DNA of 64,000 nt from Kluyvera genomosp. 1. Its GTDB lineage: Bacteria > Pseudomonadota > Gammaproteobacteria > Enterobacterales > Enterobacteriaceae. Below are positions 10,446 to 25,623 of the stretch, one piece after another. Every line of letters starts with the position of its first letter. The stretch's first letter is position 1. Made by a program: the position numbers and the translations under genes. The stretch is from contig NZ_LGHZ01000028.1 of assembly GCF_001266615.1 (NCBI RefSeq), positions 1 through 64,000 of the forward strand, written 5' to 3'. The notes under the pieces were generated by a model. The model did not search any database. It was not told the DNA's origin and saw only the letters and a program-made list of their open reading frames with translations.

Positions 10446-11945
10446 ATGGCCCAACCACATTTATTAGCAGAAAGAATTTCGCGTCTAAGCAACGCGCTGG
10501 AAAAAGGGTTATTTGAGCGTAGCCATGCTATTCGCCTGTGCCTTCTGGCGGCGTTGAGCGGCGAGAGCGTCTTTCTGCTCGGCCCTCCCGGAATTGCCAA
10601 AAGCCTGATTGCCCGTCGCCTGAAGTTCGCCTTTCAGCACGCCCGAGCGTTCGAGTATCTGATGACCCGCTTCTCCACGCCGGAAGAGGTCTTTGGCCCG
10701 CTGTCTATTCAGGCCTTAAAAGATGAAGGCCGTTATGAGCGCCTGACTGCCGGTTATTTGCCGGAAGCAGAAATTGTCTTTCTTGATGAAATCTGGAAAG
10801 CCGGCCCGGCGATTCTGAATACCCTGCTTACCGCCATTAACGAGCGTCACTTCCGTAACGGTGCCAGCGTAGACAAAATCCCCATGCGACTGCTGGTTAC
10901 CGCATCAAACGAACTACCGGAAGCCGAAAGCAGCCTTGAAGCGCTGTACGATCGTATGCTGATACGCCTGTGGCTCGACAAAGTGCAGGATAAAGGCAAT
11001 TTCCGCTCCATGCTGATTAGTCAGCAGGATGAAAACGACAATCCTATCCCTGCCAGCCTTCAGGTTACTGATGAAGAGTACTTCCAGTGGCAGAAAGACA
11101 TTGGCAGCATCAAACTGCCGGACACGGTTTTTGAGCTGATCTTTAGCCTGCGACAGCAGCTGGATAATCTGCCCAATGCACCTTACGTCTCCGATCGTCG
11201 CTGGAAAAAGGCGATCCGCTTACTTCAGGCGTGTGCCTTTTTCAGCGGCCGTGATGCGATAGCGCCTATCGATCTGATCCTGCTACAGGAATGCCTGTGG
11301 CATGACGCAGAAAGCCGGAATCTGCTGCAACAACAAATAGATATTTTGATGACCGGACACGCGTGGCAGCAGCAAGCCATGCTTAATAAACTCGGCACTA
11401 TCACTCAACAGCGCTTACACATCCAGCAGCAGCAAAGCGATAAAACGGCGCTGAAAGTCACGCGTTTGGGCGGAATGTTTAGCCGTAAACCGCACTACGA
11501 ACTGCCGCCAGAAGTGCAGTCACCAACGGTGACGCTCCTGCTGCAAAAGCCGCTCAAACTGCACGATATTGAAGTGATTCATATTACCTTCGAACGTCAG
11601 GCGCTGGAAAACTGGCTGGAGAAAGGCGGTGAAATTCGCGGAAAACTCAACGGTATTGGCTTTGCGCTGACGTTGAATATGGAGGTCGATGCGGCTCAAC
11701 ACCTGGTGGTGCGAGATGTGAGCCTACAGGGCTCTCGCCTGTCGCTGCCAGGAAGCAGCACGCCGGAAAATATGCCCGCCGAAATTCGCCAACAGCTCAC
11801 CGCTCTTGATGAAGAATGGCACCAGCAGCACAACCGCTTTAGCGAGCAGCAGAAGTGCCTGTTCGTGAATGAAGAGTGGTTAGGCCGTATTGAGGCTAGC
11901 CTGCAGGATGTCGCCGTCCAGATCAAACAGGCGCAGCAATGCTGA
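10446..11945 (+). CDS. ravA: RavA, MoxR-type AAA+ ATPase
   Basis: A 499-residue AAA+ ATPase of the MoxR group. It has Walker A GPPGIAKS (residues 46-53) and Walker B VFLDE (Asp114, Glu115), a sensor region near [10 protein letters not shown], then helical and LARA domains; in E. coli the latter binds the lysine decarboxylase CadA/LdcI. With ViaA it acts on respiratory complexes and aminoglycoside sensitivity. I chose the ATG at 10446 ([10 protein letters not shown]) by family length; upstream in-frame codons from 10422 are not conserved. Its end overlaps viaA by 7 bp. Confidence 0.96.
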   Translation: MAQPHLLAERISRLSNALEKGLFERSHAIRLCLLAALSGESVFLLGPPGIAKSLIARRLKFAFQHARAFEYLMTRFSTPEEVFGPLSIQALKDEGRYERLTAGYLPEAEIVFLDEIWKAGPAILNTLLTAINERHFRNGASVDKIPMRLLVTASNELPEAESSLEALYDRMLIRLWLDKVQDKGNFRSMLISQQDENDNPIPASLQVTDEEYFQWQKDIGSIKLPDTVFELIFSLRQQLDNLPNAPYVSDRRWKKAIRLLQACAFFSGRDAIAPIDLILLQECLWHDAESRNLLQQQIDILMTGHAWQQQAMLNKLGTITQQRLHIQQQQSDKTALKVTRLGGMFSRKPHYELPPEVQSPTVTLLLQKPLKLHDIEVIHITFERQALENWLEKGGEIRGKLNGIGFALTLNMEVDAAQHLVVRDVSLQGSRLSLPGSSTPENMPAEIRQQLTALDEEWHQQHNRFSEQQKCLFVNEEWLGRIEASLQDVAVQIKQAQQC

Positions 11946-13390
11946 CCATTGATACGCTCAACATGATGCTGGCGGTCAGCGAAGAGGGGATGATCGAAGA
12001 GATGATCATCGCTTTGCTGGCCTCACCACAGTTGGCGGTCTTCTTTGAAAAATTTCCACGTTTAAAAAGCGCCATCACCGAAGATCTCCCACGGTGGCGC
12101 GAAACCTTTAAAAATCGACTGAAAGGCGCGCCAATACCGCAGGAGCTGGAAGAGGAGGTTATCTGTTATCAGCAGAGCCAGCTGCTATCGACGCCCCAAT
12201 TTATCGTCCAGCTACCGCAAATCCTGACGCTATTAAAACGGGTTCAGTCCCCTTTTACCGAGCAAGCTCAGCAGCTTATTGCCAACAATGCGACCTTTAC
12301 TCCCGCGCTGCACACGTTATTTCTTCAACGCTGGCGGCTAAGCCTGGTGGTTCAGGTGACGTCACTTAACCAGCAGATGCTCGAAGAAGAGCGCGAACAG
12401 TTACTCAGCGAAGTGCAGGAACGCATGACCTTAAGTGGTCAACTGGAGCCGGTGCTGGTGGATAACGACAGCGCCGGCGGGCGACTATGGGATATGAGCG
12501 CCGGACAGCTCAACCGCGGCGATTACCAGCTGATCGTCAAATACGGAGAATTTCTCAGCCAGCAGCCTGAGCTGATGCGTCTGGCAGAACAGCTGGGGCG
12601 CTCGCGCGAGGCAAAATCAGTGCCGAAGAAAGATGCACCGATGGAGACTTTCCGCACGCTGGTCCGCGAGCCGTCAACGGTGCCAGAACAGGTCGATGGC
12701 ATTCAGCAAAGCGACGATATCCTGCGGCTACTCCCGCCAGAGCTCGCCACGCTGGGTATCACCGAGCTGGAATATGAGTTTTATCGCCGGCTGGTAGAAA
12801 AGCAACTATTAACCTACCGGCTGCACGGCGACGCCTGGCATGAGAAAGTGACCGAGCGCCCGGTGGTTCATCAGGATGAAGATGAACAACCACGCGGCCC
12901 TTTTATCGTCTGCGTGGATACTTCCGGATCGATGGGCGGCTTCAACGAACAGTGCGCCAAAGCGTTTTGCCTGGCGCTGATGCGCGTCGCGCTGGCGGAT
13001 AATCGCCGCTGTTACATCATGCTGTTCTCCAGTGAAGTTGTACGCTACGAACTCACTTCGCCGCAGGGGCTGGAGCAAGCCATTCGCTTTTTAAGCCAGC
13101 GTTTTCGCGGCGGTACGGATATGGCGAGCTGCTTTCGTGCCATTATCGAAAATCTGCAAAACCCACAGTGGCAGGATGCCGATGCGGTAGTCATTTCTGA
13201 TTTTATTGCCCAGCGGTTGCCGGATGAGGTGGTGAAAAAGGTGGGGGATCTGCAGCATAAGTACCAGCACCGTTTTCACGCGGTGGCGATGTCGGCACAT
13301 GGCAAACCCGGGATCATGCGCATTTTCGATCATATCTGGCGCTTTGATACCGGGTTAAGAAGCCGCCTACTGAGACGCTGGCGGCGTTAA
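11939..13390 (+). CDS. viaA: ViaA, VWA-domain partner of RavA
   Basis: A 483-residue cytoplasmic protein with a helical N-terminal half and a C-terminal von Willebrand factor A domain. The MIDAS metal motif DTSGSMGG begins at Asp327, and a further MIDAS threonine lies in FRGGTDM. It stimulates RavA ATPase in E. coli. Its ATG lies inside the ravA stop (ATGCTGA), which indicates translational coupling. Length equals E. coli ViaA. It is convergent with asnA (6-bp gap). Confidence 0.97.
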   Translation: MLTIDTLNMMLAVSEEGMIEEMIIALLASPQLAVFFEKFPRLKSAITEDLPRWRETFKNRLKGAPIPQELEEEVICYQQSQLLSTPQFIVQLPQILTLLKRVQSPFTEQAQQLIANNATFTPALHTLFLQRWRLSLVVQVTSLNQQMLEEEREQLLSEVQERMTLSGQLEPVLVDNDSAGGRLWDMSAGQLNRGDYQLIVKYGEFLSQQPELMRLAEQLGRSREAKSVPKKDAPMETFRTLVREPSTVPEQVDGIQQSDDILRLLPPELATLGITELEYEFYRRLVEKQLLTYRLHGDAWHEKVTERPVVHQDEDEQPRGPFIVCVDTSGSMGGFNEQCAKAFCLALMRVALADNRRCYIMLFSSEVVRYELTSPQGLEQAIRFLSQRFRGGTDMASCFRAIIENLQNPQWQDADAVVISDFIAQRLPDEVVKKVGDLQHKYQHRFHAVAMSAHGKPGIMRIFDHIWRFDTGLRSRLLRRWRR

Positions 13391-13396
13391 CGATCG

Positions 13397-14389
13397 TTAC
13401 AACAGAGAAGAGACGCTTTCACGAACCTGCGTTGGCCACACGCCGCACTGTACCTGGCCAATATGAGAAAGCTGCAGCAGAAGCATCGTCAGACGCGACT
13501 GGCCAATCCCACCGCCGATGGTCTGCGGCATTTCGCCGCGAAGCAGCGCCTGATGCCATTCCAGCTGCAGACGATCTTCATCACCGGTCAGCTGAAGCTG
13601 ATGTTTCAGCGCTTTTGCATCAACGCGAATGCCCATTGAAGAGAGCTCAAATGCGTCTTCCAACACCGGGTTCCACACCAGGATATCGCCGTTGAGGCCT
13701 GCAAAGCCGCTGGCTGATGGAGTGCTCCAGTCGTCGTAATCCGGTGCACGCACGTCGTGACGTTGGCCATTAGACAGTTTACCGCCAATACCGATAAGGA
13801 ATACGGCACCCAGCTCTTTGGCGATAGCGCGCTCACGGCCCTTCGCATCCAGCCCCGGATAACGGCTCAGCAAGGTTTCGCTGTGGACGAAGTGGATCTG
13901 TTCTGGCAGGAACGGTGTCAGACCAAACTCTTTGCTCACAGCGGCTTCGGTTTCTTTGATACCCGCCCAGATAGCTTTGACGGTGCTTTCCAGCGTACCG
14001 ACGTGGCGTTCTTCATCACCCATCACGCGTTCCCAGTCCCACTGGTCAACGTAAACAGAGTGAATAGCGGTCAGTCTATCTTCATCGGGGCGAAGGGCTT
14101 TCATGTGCGTGTAGAGCCCTTCGCCCGCGCTGAAGTCGTGTTGTCCCAGGGTTTGACGTTTCCACTTCGCCAGTGAATGAACCACTTCGAACTGGGCATC
14201 TGGCAGTGTTTTCACTTTCACCTGAACCGCCTTCTCGCAACCAGACAGGTTATCCTGCGTCCCGTCCCCCACGCGGCTTAAGATCGGCGCCTGAACTTCT
14301 ACGAGCCCTAGCTTCTCTTCCAGCTGACGGGAAAAATGGGATTTAACGAAACTAATCTGGCGTTGTTTTGCGATGTATGCGGTTTTCAT
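13397..14389 (-). CDS. asnA: AsnA, aspartate-ammonia ligase
   Basis: A 330-residue ammonia-dependent asparagine synthetase, structurally a class II aminoacyl-tRNA synthetase-like enzyme. Motifs visible include [12 protein letters not shown], the YVDQWDWE segment and the C-terminal [10 protein letters not shown] chose the ATG at 14389 ([11 protein letters not shown]) because it gives the exact E. coli length; longer frames read into the asnC regulatory region. It diverges from asnC, which activates it in E. coli. Confidence 0.97.
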   Translation of the reverse strand: MKTAYIAKQRQISFVKSHFSRQLEEKLGLVEVQAPILSRVGDGTQDNLSGCEKAVQVKVKTLPDAQFEVVHSLAKWKRQTLGQHDFSAGEGLYTHMKALRPDEDRLTAIHSVYVDQWDWERVMGDEERHVGTLESTVKAIWAGIKETEAAVSKEFGLTPFLPEQIHFVHSETLLSRYPGLDAKGRERAIAKELGAVFLIGIGGKLSNGQRHDVRAPDYDDWSTPSASGFAGLNGDILVWNPVLEDAFELSSMGIRVDAKALKHQLQLTGDEDRLQLEWHQALLRGEMPQTIGGGIGQSRLTMLLLQLSHIGQVQCGVWPTQVRESVSSLL

Positions 14390-14540
14390 TATTTTTACTC
14401 CTGCGTCCTGTTGCCATTGATTAAGCAACAAAATAGGCCACCAATACAATAATCAAACAATAAAAAGCCTTACTCACTTTTGATTCATCAAAATAAAGAG
14501 CTAAAATAGATTTAATCGTTAATCATCATAAGAAAAACCA
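14390..14540. promoter_or_regulatory. Divergent asnA-asnC control region
   Basis: A 151-bp AT-rich region between divergent asnA and asnC. By analogy with E. coli it holds both promoters and the AsnC binding site, for asparagine-sensitive activation of asnA and autoregulation of asnC. I do not see an unambiguous operator. Confidence 0.6.
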
Positions 14541-14999
14541 ATGGAAAATTATCAAATCGACAATCTGGATCGCGGCATTCTCGACGCCCTCATGGCGAAC
14601 GCACGCACCGCCTATGCCGAATTAGCCAAACAATTCGCCGTCAGCCCCGGAACCATTCACGTACGCGTAGAGAAAATGAAGCAGGCGGGGATCATCACCG
14701 GCGCGCACGTGGATGTCAGCCCCAAACAGCTGGGTTATGACGTCGGCTGCTTTATAGGCATCATTTTAAAGAGTGCAAAAGACTATCCTTCCGCGCTGGC
14801 ACGGCTGGAAAGCCTCGATGAAGTCACCGAGGCGTACTACACCACCGGCCACTACAGCATCTTTATTAAGGTCATGTGCAAATCGATCGATGCGCTTCAA
14901 CAGGTACTTATCAACAAGATCCAAACAATTGATGAAATTCAGTCCACCGAAACGTTGATCGTGCTGCAGAACCCGATTATGCGCACCATCAAGCCATGA
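14541..14999 (+). CDS. asnC: AsnC, Lrp/AsnC-family regulator
   Basis: A 152-residue regulator with an N-terminal helix-turn-helix (LDRGILDALMANARTAYAEL..., about residues 8-55) and a C-terminal RAM ligand domain (about 70-145, including the EAYYTTGHYSIFIKV strand). In E. coli it activates asnA when asparagine is scarce and represses itself and, by readthrough, mioC. Length equals E. coli AsnC. A short GC hairpin with a T-run follows at 14992-15010. Confidence 0.97.
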   Translation: MENYQIDNLDRGILDALMANARTAYAELAKQFAVSPGTIHVRVEKMKQAGIITGAHVDVSPKQLGYDVGCFIGIILKSAKDYPSALARLESLDEVTEAYYTTGHYSIFIKVMCKSIDALQQVLINKIQTIDEIQSTETLIVLQNPIMRTIKP

Positions 15000-15020
15000 T
15001 CGGCTTTTTTAATCCCACAT

Positions 15021-15060
15021 TTTTCCACAGGTAGATCCCAGCTCGTTCACAGCGTACAAT
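15021..15060 (+). promoter_or_regulatory. mioC promoter with DnaA box
   Basis: A DnaA-box-like TTTTCCACA (15021-15029) is followed by a GATC and a -10 TACAAT (15055-15060), as in the E. coli mioC promoter, which is repressed by DnaA and sends transcription toward oriC. The -35 is weak. Confidence 0.75.
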
Positions 15061-15087
15061 ACGCCCTCTTTATATAGGTGGGCGATC

Positions 15088-15537
15088 ATGGCAGATATCA
15101 CTCTTATCAGCGGTAGCACTCTTGGCAGTGCGGAATATGTAGCAGAACATCTGGCAGAAAAACTCGAAGACGCCGGTTTTTCCAGCGAAATGCTGCATGG
15201 CCCAATGCTGGATGAGTTACCAAGCGAGGGGATCTGGCTGGTGGTCAGCTCCACGCATGGTGCAGGAGATATTCCTGACAACCTGCTTCCTTTATATGAA
15301 GCATTACGCGAGCAGAAACCGGATCTTTCTCAGGTTCGCTTTGGGGCAATCGGAATTGGCAGTCGTGAATACGACACGTTCTGTGGCGCCATCGACAAAC
15401 TTGAGACCGAATTGAAGGCTTGCGGAGCCAAACAGATTGGCGAAACACTTAAGATTAATGTGCTCGAACATGAGATTCCTGAAGATCCGGCCGAAATATG
15501 GGTGGGATCGTGGCATCTTTTGCTCAGAGATTTGTAA
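15088..15537 (+). CDS. mioC: MioC, flavodoxin-like FMN protein
   Basis: A 149-residue flavodoxin-fold protein. The FMN phosphate loop is ISGSTLGSAEYVA (residues 6-18), and STHGAGDIPDN (about 55-65) and the GIGSREYDTFCGA segment complete the flavin site. E. coli MioC is needed in vitro for biotin synthase activity. Transcription from its promoter runs into oriC, which starts at its stop codon. Two residues longer than E. coli MioC. Confidence 0.96.
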   Translation: MADITLISGSTLGSAEYVAEHLAEKLEDAGFSSEMLHGPMLDELPSEGIWLVVSSTHGAGDIPDNLLPLYEALREQKPDLSQVRFGAIGIGSREYDTFCGAIDKLETELKACGAKQIGETLKINVLEHEIPEDPAEIWVGSWHLLLRDL

Positions 15538-15830
15538 AGATCGAAATTTATTCTGTGGATAACACTGGTTAAAAGCTTGGATCAACCGGTAGTTATCCAA
15601 AGAATAACTATTGTCTGGTTTTTGACCTGTGCATAACCCTTCGTTTTGATCCCAGCTTATACGGAATAGGATCACCGATCATTCACAGTAAACGATCCTT
15701 CTTAAATGGTTGATCTTAAATTCCGGATCGGACTTATCCACAGATACCTGCGATCCTAATAAGAGATCACAATAGAACAGATCTCTAAATAAAAAGATCT
15801 TCTTTTTAATACCCAAGATCCGAACCCTTT
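15538..15830. other. oriC: oriC, chromosomal replication origin
   Basis: Lies between mioC and mnmG as in E. coli. DnaA boxes: R4 TGTGGATAA (15554-15562), R3 TTATCCAAA (15593-15601), an R2-equivalent TGTGCATAA (15628-15636) and R1 TTATCCACA (15734-15742). The unwinding region has three GATC-type 13-mers in tandem at 15756-15768, 15771-15783 and 15787-15799. I count 12 GATC (Dam/SeqA) sites in 15539-15820. The R2 box differs at one base from the E. coli R2. IHF and Fis sites are expected but I did not assign them. Confidence 0.96.
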
Positions 15831-15910
15831 CTCCATCGACTAAAGTTGAGTAGAATCCACGGCCCGGGCTTCAATCCATTTTCACACCGCAGTACGCGAG
15901 GCAAACCACC

Positions 15911-17800
15911 ATGTTTTATCAGGATCCTTTTGACGTCATCATCATTGGCGGGGGTCATGCAGGCACTGAGGCCGCAATGGCCGCAGCGCGAATGGGTCAA
16001 CAGACTCTGCTTTTGACACACAATATCGACACGCTGGGGCAGATGAGCTGCAACCCGGCGATTGGCGGCATTGGGAAAGGACACCTGGTAAAAGAAGTGG
16101 ATGCTCTTGGCGGCCTGATGGCAACGGCTATCGACCATGCCGGCATTCAGTTTAGGATACTAAACGCGAGCAAAGGGCCTGCGGTTCGCGCTACCCGAGC
16201 TCAGGCGGATCGTGTGCTCTATCGCCAGGCGGTACGCACGGCGCTGGAAAACCAGCCAAACCTGATGATCTTCCAACAGGCGGTTGAAGATCTGATTGTT
16301 GAGAACGATCGTGTTGTGGGTGCAGTAACCCAGATGGGACTGAAATTCCGTGCTAAAGCTGTCGTTCTGACAGTCGGAACGTTCCTCGACGGCAAAATCC
16401 ACATTGGTCTGGATAATTACAGCGGTGGCCGTGCTGGCGATCCGCCATCCATTCCACTGTCCCGCCGCCTGCGTGAACTGCCGCTGCGCGTAAGCCGTCT
16501 CAAAACCGGAACGCCACCGCGTATTGATGCACGTACCATCGATTTCAGCGTTCTGGGTCAGCAAAACAGCGATAATCCGCTGCCGGTATTCTCATTCCTG
16601 GGCAAAGCATCTCAACATCCACGCCAGATGCCGTGCTACGTGACGCACACCAATGAAAAAACCCATGACGTGATCCGCAATAACCTTGATCGCAGCCCAA
16701 TGTATGCGGGTGTGATCGAAGGGATCGGCCCGCGTTACTGTCCGTCGATCGAAGACAAAGTGATGCGCTTTGCCGACAGGAATCAGCATCAGGTCTTCCT
16801 CGAGCCGGAAGGACTGACGTCTAACGAAATTTATCCAAACGGCATCTCCACCAGCCTACCGTTTGATGTGCAGATGCAAATTGTCCGCTCCATGCAGGGG
16901 ATGGAAAATGCGCGTATCGTTCGCCCTGGCTACGCCATCGAGTATGATTTCTTCGATCCGCGCGACCTGAAGCCTACGCTTGAGAGTAAATTTATCCACG
17001 GTCTGTTCTTTGCCGGTCAGATCAACGGTACGACAGGTTACGAAGAAGCCGCCGCACAGGGGATGTTAGCCGGTCTGAACGCCGCACGACTGTCTGCTGA
17101 GAAAGAGGGCTGGGCTCCGCGTCGCGACCAGGCCTATCTGGGGGTACTGGTCGACGATCTCTGCACGCTGGGCACCAAAGAACCGTACCGTATGTTCACG
17201 TCCCGCGCGGAATATCGTCTGATGCTGCGTGAAGACAACGCCGATCTGCGACTGACTGAAATTGGTCGTGAGCTGGGTCTGGTGGATGACGTCCGCTGGG
17301 CGCGGTTCAATGAGAAGCTGGAAAACATTGAGCGTGAACGTCAGCGCCTAAAATCCACCTGGGTTAACCCATCGGCGGAAACTGCAGCCGAAGTGAATAC
17401 TCACCTAAGCGCGCCATTGACCCGTGAAGCGAGCGGAGAAGATCTGCTGCGTCGCCCAGAAATGACCTACGAACAGCTGACGTCTCTGACTCCGTTCACT
17501 CCTGCGTTGGAAGATGCGCAGGCGGCAGAACAGGTGGAAATCCAGGTAAAATACGAAGGCTACATTGCACGTCAGCAAGACGAAATTGAGAAGCAGCAGC
17601 GCAATGAAAACACCTTGCTGCCTGCAACGCTGGACTACCGCCAGGTAAACGGTTTGTCTAACGAAGTGATCGCCAAGCTTAACGATCACAAACCGGTGTC
17701 TATCGGTCAGGCCTCGCGTATTTCTGGGATCACACCAGCGGCAATCTCAATTCTGCTGGTATGGCTGAAAAAACAGGGGTTACTGCGCCGTAGTGCGTAA
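15911..17800 (+). CDS. mnmG: MnmG (GidA), tRNA U34 modification FAD enzyme
   Basis: A 629-residue FAD protein that, with MnmE, installs the carboxymethylaminomethyl group on uridine 34 of certain tRNAs. The Rossmann loop [13 protein letters not shown] lies at residues 10-22, the family motif [12 protein letters not shown] (about 52-63) follows, and the C-terminal MnmE/tRNA-binding region ends with the helical [16 protein letters not shown] segment. Length equals E. coli MnmG. The start at 15911 follows oriC directly; rsmG follows after 112 bp. Confidence 0.98.
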   Translation: MFYQDPFDVIIIGGGHAGTEAAMAAARMGQQTLLLTHNIDTLGQMSCNPAIGGIGKGHLVKEVDALGGLMATAIDHAGIQFRILNASKGPAVRATRAQADRVLYRQAVRTALENQPNLMIFQQAVEDLIVENDRVVGAVTQMGLKFRAKAVVLTVGTFLDGKIHIGLDNYSGGRAGDPPSIPLSRRLRELPLRVSRLKTGTPPRIDARTIDFSVLGQQNSDNPLPVFSFLGKASQHPRQMPCYVTHTNEKTHDVIRNNLDRSPMYAGVIEGIGPRYCPSIEDKVMRFADRNQHQVFLEPEGLTSNEIYPNGISTSLPFDVQMQIVRSMQGMENARIVRPGYAIEYDFFDPRDLKPTLESKFIHGLFFAGQINGTTGYEEAAAQGMLAGLNAARLSAEKEGWAPRRDQAYLGVLVDDLCTLGTKEPYRMFTSRAEYRLMLREDNADLRLTEIGRELGLVDDVRWARFNEKLENIERERQRLKSTWVNPSAETAAEVNTHLSAPLTREASGEDLLRRPEMTYEQLTSLTPFTPALEDAQAAEQVEIQVKYEGYIARQQDEIEKQQRNENTLLPATLDYRQVNGLSNEVIAKLNDHKPVSIGQASRISGITPAAISILLVWLKKQGLLRRSA

Positions 17801-17912
17801 TCGCGCCGTTCACCCGGCACTTTGGCGAACGCTCATGCGCTCGCCCTATTGATTCATCAGCCCGGTCAGCGTCATGCTACCGGGCATGTTATTTTTAGAC
17901 AGGGTAATCACC

Positions 17913-18536
17913 GTGCTCAACAAACTTTCTCGTCTGCTGGATGAAGCAGGAATTTCGCTCACCGATCACCAGAAAAATCAGCTGGTGGCGTACGTGGATA
18001 TGCTGCACAAATGGAACAAAGCGTACAACCTGACTTCCGTTCGCGATCCCAACGAAATGCTGATTCGTCACATTCTCGATAGCATCGTGGTTGCGCCATC
18101 ACTGAAAGGTGAACGCTTTATCGATGTGGGGACGGGACCTGGGTTGCCGGGGATTCCGCTGTCTATCGTGCGCCCCGATGCGCACTTCACGCTGTTGGAT
18201 AGTTTGGGTAAGCGCGTACGTTTTCTGCGCCAGGTTCAGCATGAGCTGAAGCTTGAGAACATTACGCCGGTACAGAGCCGTGTAGAAGAGTTCCCTGCAG
18301 AGCCGCCATTTGATGGGGTGATTAGCCGCGCATTCGCTTCCCTGACCGATATGGTGAGCTGGTGCCACCATCTGCCGGGCGAAGCAGGGCGCTTTTATGC
18401 TCTGAAAGGTGTGCTGCCGGAAGATGAAATTGCGCAGCTTCCCGCACAGTTTAGCGTGGAGTCGGTTGTTGAACTGAAGGTTCCTCACCTGGAAGGGGAG
18501 CGTCATTTGGTGATTATTAAGCCAAATAAAATTTAA
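17913..18536 (+). CDS. rsmG: RsmG (GidB), 16S rRNA m7G527 methyltransferase
   Basis: A 207-residue SAM-dependent methyltransferase that modifies G527 of 16S rRNA; loss gives low-level streptomycin resistance. SAM motif I is [15 protein letters not shown] (about residues 70-84), followed by the [15 protein letters not shown] acidic loop. I chose GTG at 17913 (giving MLNKLSRLL) because it yields the E. coli length; an upstream ATG at 17874 would add 13 unconserved residues. Confidence 0.96.
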   Translation: MLNKLSRLLDEAGISLTDHQKNQLVAYVDMLHKWNKAYNLTSVRDPNEMLIRHILDSIVVAPSLKGERFIDVGTGPGLPGIPLSIVRPDAHFTLLDSLGKRVRFLRQVQHELKLENITPVQSRVEEFPAEPPFDGVISRAFASLTDMVSWCHHLPGEAGRFYALKGVLPEDEIAQLPAQFSVESVVELKVPHLEGERHLVIIKPNKI

Positions 18537-19147
18537 TTTTTATCAAAAAAAGTGCATAAAAAGTGCGGTCTCTGGTGTTAACAAACACGTGAAAAAAAAA
18601 GCCGGCGACCCGCTATATTTAACCCATGCTTAACTTTGTTTTATCTTCTCACTAACGAAGCTTTTTTTGTTAATGATGAGAATAGTAAACATGGAAAATA
18701 TCAGTCTGCTAAAAATCAGCCTTTTGGCTATTTTGAGATGTTAATAATTTATTATAAATGTCAATAAATGGTTTTTGTTCTGTATCGGCGTGTTTTTAAA
18801 AGAGTGGGCAATTTTAGTCTTAGATATCAAAACGATGAGAAGTCATCTTTTGCCACATTGAATCATAAGCTTAGCGCTAAAATGTTTAATATGTGATCTT
18901 GTGCACGCTTTGTAATCACTGTTTTCGCTGCTTTTGCACTTTTGTACGATCGTTCACACTTTGACAAAAAGTAGAAAAATAGCGCGAATGAAAAATATTT
19001 AAATATTTATTCACGTTTTGGCTACTTATTGTTTGAATTAACGAGGCGTCACCGTATAATTTGACCGCTTTTTGATGCTTGACTCTGAGCTTTAAAGAAC
19101 GTTTTATACGACACGCGGCATACCTCAAAGGGAGCAGGAGTTAAAAC
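18537..19147 (+). promoter_or_regulatory. Long AT-rich rsmG-atpI intergenic region with the atp promoter
   Basis: About 610 bp without a convincing gene. Near its right end lies a good promoter: -35 TTGAAT (19033-19038), 16-bp spacer, -10 TATAAT (19055-19060), matching the main atp promoter of E. coli. A small AGCC-TTTT-GGCT hairpin at 18718-18729 followed by ATTTT may end rsmG transcription. The rest is strongly AT-rich, and I see no RNA gene in it. Confidence 0.8.
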
Positions 19148-19150
19148 GTG

Positions 19151-20355
<1,205 letters not shown>

Positions 20356-20379
20356 TTTACCAACACTACTACGTTTTAA

Positions 20380-20658
<279 letters not shown>

Positions 20659-20707
20659 TAAGTAAGAGCAATATCAGAACGTTAACTAGATAAAGAGGCA
20701 TTGTGCT

Positions 20708-21178
20708 GTGAATCTTAACGCAACAATCCTCGGCCAGGCCATCGCGTTTGTCCTCTTCGTTCTGTTCTGCATGAAATACGTATGGCCGCCATTAATGGCA
20801 GCCATCGAAAAACGTCAAAAAGAAATTGCTGACGGTCTTTCTTCTGCAGAACGAGCTAAAAAGGATTTGGACCTTGCACAGGCCAATGCGACCGACCAGC
20901 TGAAAAAAGCAAAAGCGGAAGCCCAGGTAATCATCGAGCAGGCGAACAAACGTCGCTCCCAGATTCTGGACGAAGTGAAAGCTGAAGCAGAACAGGAACG
21001 TACTAAAATCGTGGCACAGGCTCAGGCAGAAATCGACGCCGAGCGTAAACGTGCTCGCGAAGAACTGCGTAAGCAAGTCGCTATCCTGGCTGTTGCTGGC
21101 GCCGAGAAGATCATCGAACGTTCCGTGGATGAAGCTGCTAACAGCGACATCGTGGATAAACTTGTCGCTGAACTGTAA
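20708..21178 (+). CDS. atpF: AtpF, F0 subunit b
   Basis: A 156-residue peripheral stalk subunit. One N-terminal membrane helix (about residues 5-27) is followed by a long charged coiled coil (about 30-140) rich in Ala, Glu, Lys and Arg, which dimerises and binds delta. It starts with GTG at 20708 (NLNATILGQ follows). Length equals E. coli subunit b. Confidence 0.98.
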   Translation: MNLNATILGQAIAFVLFVLFCMKYVWPPLMAAIEKRQKEIADGLSSAERAKKDLDLAQANATDQLKKAKAEAQVIIEQANKRRSQILDEVKAEAEQERTKIVAQAQAEIDAERKRAREELRKQVAILAVAGAEKIIERSVDEAANSDIVDKLVAEL

Positions 21179-21192
21179 GGAGGGAGGGGCTG

Positions 21193-21726
21193 ATGTCTGA
21201 ATTTATTACGGTAGCTCGCCCCTACGCCAAAGCAGCTTTTGACTTTGCCGTCGAACACCAAAGCGTACAACGCTGGCAGGATATGCTGGCGTTTGCTGCC
21301 GAAGTGACGAAGAACGAACAAATGGCAGAGCTTCTGTCTGGCGCGATGGCGCCGGAAACGCTCGCTAAGTCGTTTATCGCTGTCTGTGGTGAGCAACTGG
21401 ACGAAAACGGTCAGAACCTGATGAAGGTGATGGCTGAAAATGGTCGTCTTAAGGTGCTCCCGGATGTTCTCGAGCAGTTCATTCATCTGCGTGCTGCAAG
21501 TGAGGCTACCTCTGAGGTAGAAATCACTTCAGCAACTGCACTGAGTGAAGAACAGCTTGCGAAGATCGCCGCCGCGATGGAAAAGCGTCTGTCACGCAAA
21601 GTTAAGCTGAATTGCAAAATCGATAAGTCTGTAATGGCAGGTATTATCATCCGTGCGGGTGATATGGTCATTGATGGTAGCGTACGCGGCCGTCTTGATC
21701 GCCTTGCAGACGTCTTGCAGTCTTAA
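21193..21726 (+). CDS. atpH: AtpH, F1 subunit delta
   Basis: A 177-residue soluble subunit that links the b stalk to the top of the alpha3beta3 head. An N-terminal helical bundle ([14 protein letters not shown]) and the C-terminal OSCP/delta signature [22 protein letters not shown] are present. It lies 14 bp after atpF with a strong AGGAGGGAGG ribosome site and 12 bp before atpA. Confidence 0.98.
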   Translation: MSEFITVARPYAKAAFDFAVEHQSVQRWQDMLAFAAEVTKNEQMAELLSGAMAPETLAKSFIAVCGEQLDENGQNLMKVMAENGRLKVLPDVLEQFIHLRAASEATSEVEITSATALSEEQLAKIAAAMEKRLSRKVKLNCKIDKSVMAGIIIRAGDMVIDGSVRGRLDRLADVLQS

Positions 21727-21738
21727 GGGGACTGGAGC

Positions 21739-23280
21739 ATGCAACTGAATTCCACCGAAATCAGCGAACTGATCAAGCAGCGCATTGCTCAGTTCAGTGT
21801 TGTGAGTGAAGCTCACAACGAAGGTACTATTGTTTCTGTAAGTGACGGTGTTATCCGCATTCACGGCCTGGCCGATTGTATGCAGGGTGAAATGATTTCC
21901 CTGCCGGGTAACCGTTACGCTATCGCACTGAACCTGGAGCGCGACTCCGTAGGTGCAGTTGTGATGGGTCCGTACGCTGACCTTGCCGAAGGCATGACCG
22001 TTAAGTGTACTGGTCGTATCCTGGAAGTTCCGGTTGGCCGTGGCCTGCTGGGTCGTGTGGTTAACACCCTGGGTGCACCAATCGATGGTAAAGGCGCGCT
22101 GGACAACGACGGCTTCTCCGCCGTTGAAGCTATCGCACCAGGCGTAATCGAACGTCAGTCCGTTGATCAGCCAGTGCAGACTGGTTATAAGTCCGTTGAT
22201 GCCATGATCCCAATCGGTCGTGGTCAGCGTGAACTGATCATCGGTGACCGTCAGACTGGTAAAACCGCGCTGGCAATCGATGCCATCATCAACCAACGTG
22301 ATTCCGGCATCAAGTGCGTATACGTGGCTATCGGCCAGAAAGCGTCCACCATTTCTAACGTGGTACGTAAACTGGAAGAACACGGCGCGCTGGCAAACAC
22401 CATCGTTGTTGTGGCAACTGCGTCTGAATCCGCTGCACTGCAATACCTGGCGCCATACGCCGGTTGCGCAATGGGCGAATACTTCCGCGACCGCGGCGAA
22501 GATGCGCTGATCATTTATGATGACCTGTCCAAACAGGCTGTTGCTTACCGTCAGATTTCCCTGCTGCTGCGTCGTCCACCAGGACGTGAAGCATTCCCGG
22601 GCGACGTATTCTATCTTCACTCCCGTCTGCTGGAGCGTGCTGCGCGTGTTAACGCCGAATACGTTGAAACCTTCACTAAAGGTGAAGTGAAAGGGAAAAC
22701 CGGTTCACTGACCGCTCTGCCGATTATCGAAACCCAAGCGGGTGACGTTTCTGCGTTCGTTCCGACCAACGTAATCTCCATTACCGATGGTCAGATCTTC
22801 CTGGAAACCAACCTGTTTAACGCCGGTATTCGTCCTGCGGTTAACCCGGGTATCTCCGTATCCCGTGTTGGTGGTGCAGCGCAGACCAAGATCATGAAAA
22901 AACTGTCCGGTGGTATCCGTACCGCTCTGGCACAGTATCGTGAACTGGCAGCGTTCTCCCAGTTTGCATCTGACCTTGATGATGCAACCCGTAAGCAGCT
23001 GGACCACGGTCAGAAAGTAACTGAACTGCTGAAACAGAAACAGTATGCGCCGATGTCTGTCGCGCAGCAGTCTCTGGTTCTGTACGCAGCAGAACGTGGT
23101 TATCTGGCGGATGTTGAACTGGCGAAAATCGGTAGCTTCGAAGCCGCTCTGCTGGCTTACGTCGACCGTGATCACGCTCCGTTGATGCAAGAGATCAACC
23201 AGTCCGGTGGCTATAACGACGAAATCGAAGGCAAGCTGAAAGGCATCCTCGATTCCTTCAAAGCAACCCAGTCCTGGTAA
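21739..23280 (+). CDS. atpA: AtpA, F1 subunit alpha
   Basis: A 513-residue non-catalytic nucleotide-binding subunit. Walker A is GDRQTGKT (169-176), Walker [13 protein letters not shown], and the arginine-finger and signature region [17 protein letters not shown] lies near 360-376. Length equals E. coli subunit alpha. A hairpin (23288-23309) fills the gap before atpG. Confidence 0.99.
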   Translation: MQLNSTEISELIKQRIAQFSVVSEAHNEGTIVSVSDGVIRIHGLADCMQGEMISLPGNRYAIALNLERDSVGAVVMGPYADLAEGMTVKCTGRILEVPVGRGLLGRVVNTLGAPIDGKGALDNDGFSAVEAIAPGVIERQSVDQPVQTGYKSVDAMIPIGRGQRELIIGDRQTGKTALAIDAIINQRDSGIKCVYVAIGQKASTISNVVRKLEEHGALANTIVVVATASESAALQYLAPYAGCAMGEYFRDRGEDALIIYDDLSKQAVAYRQISLLLRRPPGREAFPGDVFYLHSRLLERAARVNAEYVETFTKGEVKGKTGSLTALPIIETQAGDVSAFVPTNVISITDGQIFLETNLFNAGIRPAVNPGISVSRVGGAAQTKIMKKLSGGIRTALAQYRELAAFSQFASDLDDATRKQLDHGQKVTELLKQKQYAPMSVAQQSLVLYAAERGYLADVELAKIGSFEAALLAYVDRDHAPLMQEINQSGGYNDEIEGKLKGILDSFKATQSW

Positions 23281-23330
23281 AGTCTAGCGGCCTGTCCTAG
23301 GGCAGGCCGTAAGGCATTGAGGAGAAGCTC

Positions 23331-25603
<2,273 letters not shown>

Positions 25604-25623
25604 CGCCTTAATCGGAGGGTGAT

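Noticed and set aside
15304-15675. A 123-codon minus-strand frame across mioC and oriC
   Set aside because: It crosses DnaA boxes of the origin and part of mioC antisense; it is not a plausible gene.
18691-18744. A 17-codon ORF (MENISLLKI...) in the rsmG-atpI spacer
   Set aside because: No ribosome site upstream, AT-rich chance context, and it contains the weak hairpin thought to end rsmG transcription.
21592-22620. A 342-codon open frame on the minus strand opposite atpH/atpA
   Set aside because: It lies fully antisense to highly conserved atp genes and has low-complexity composition from their codon bias; no ribosome site or domain.
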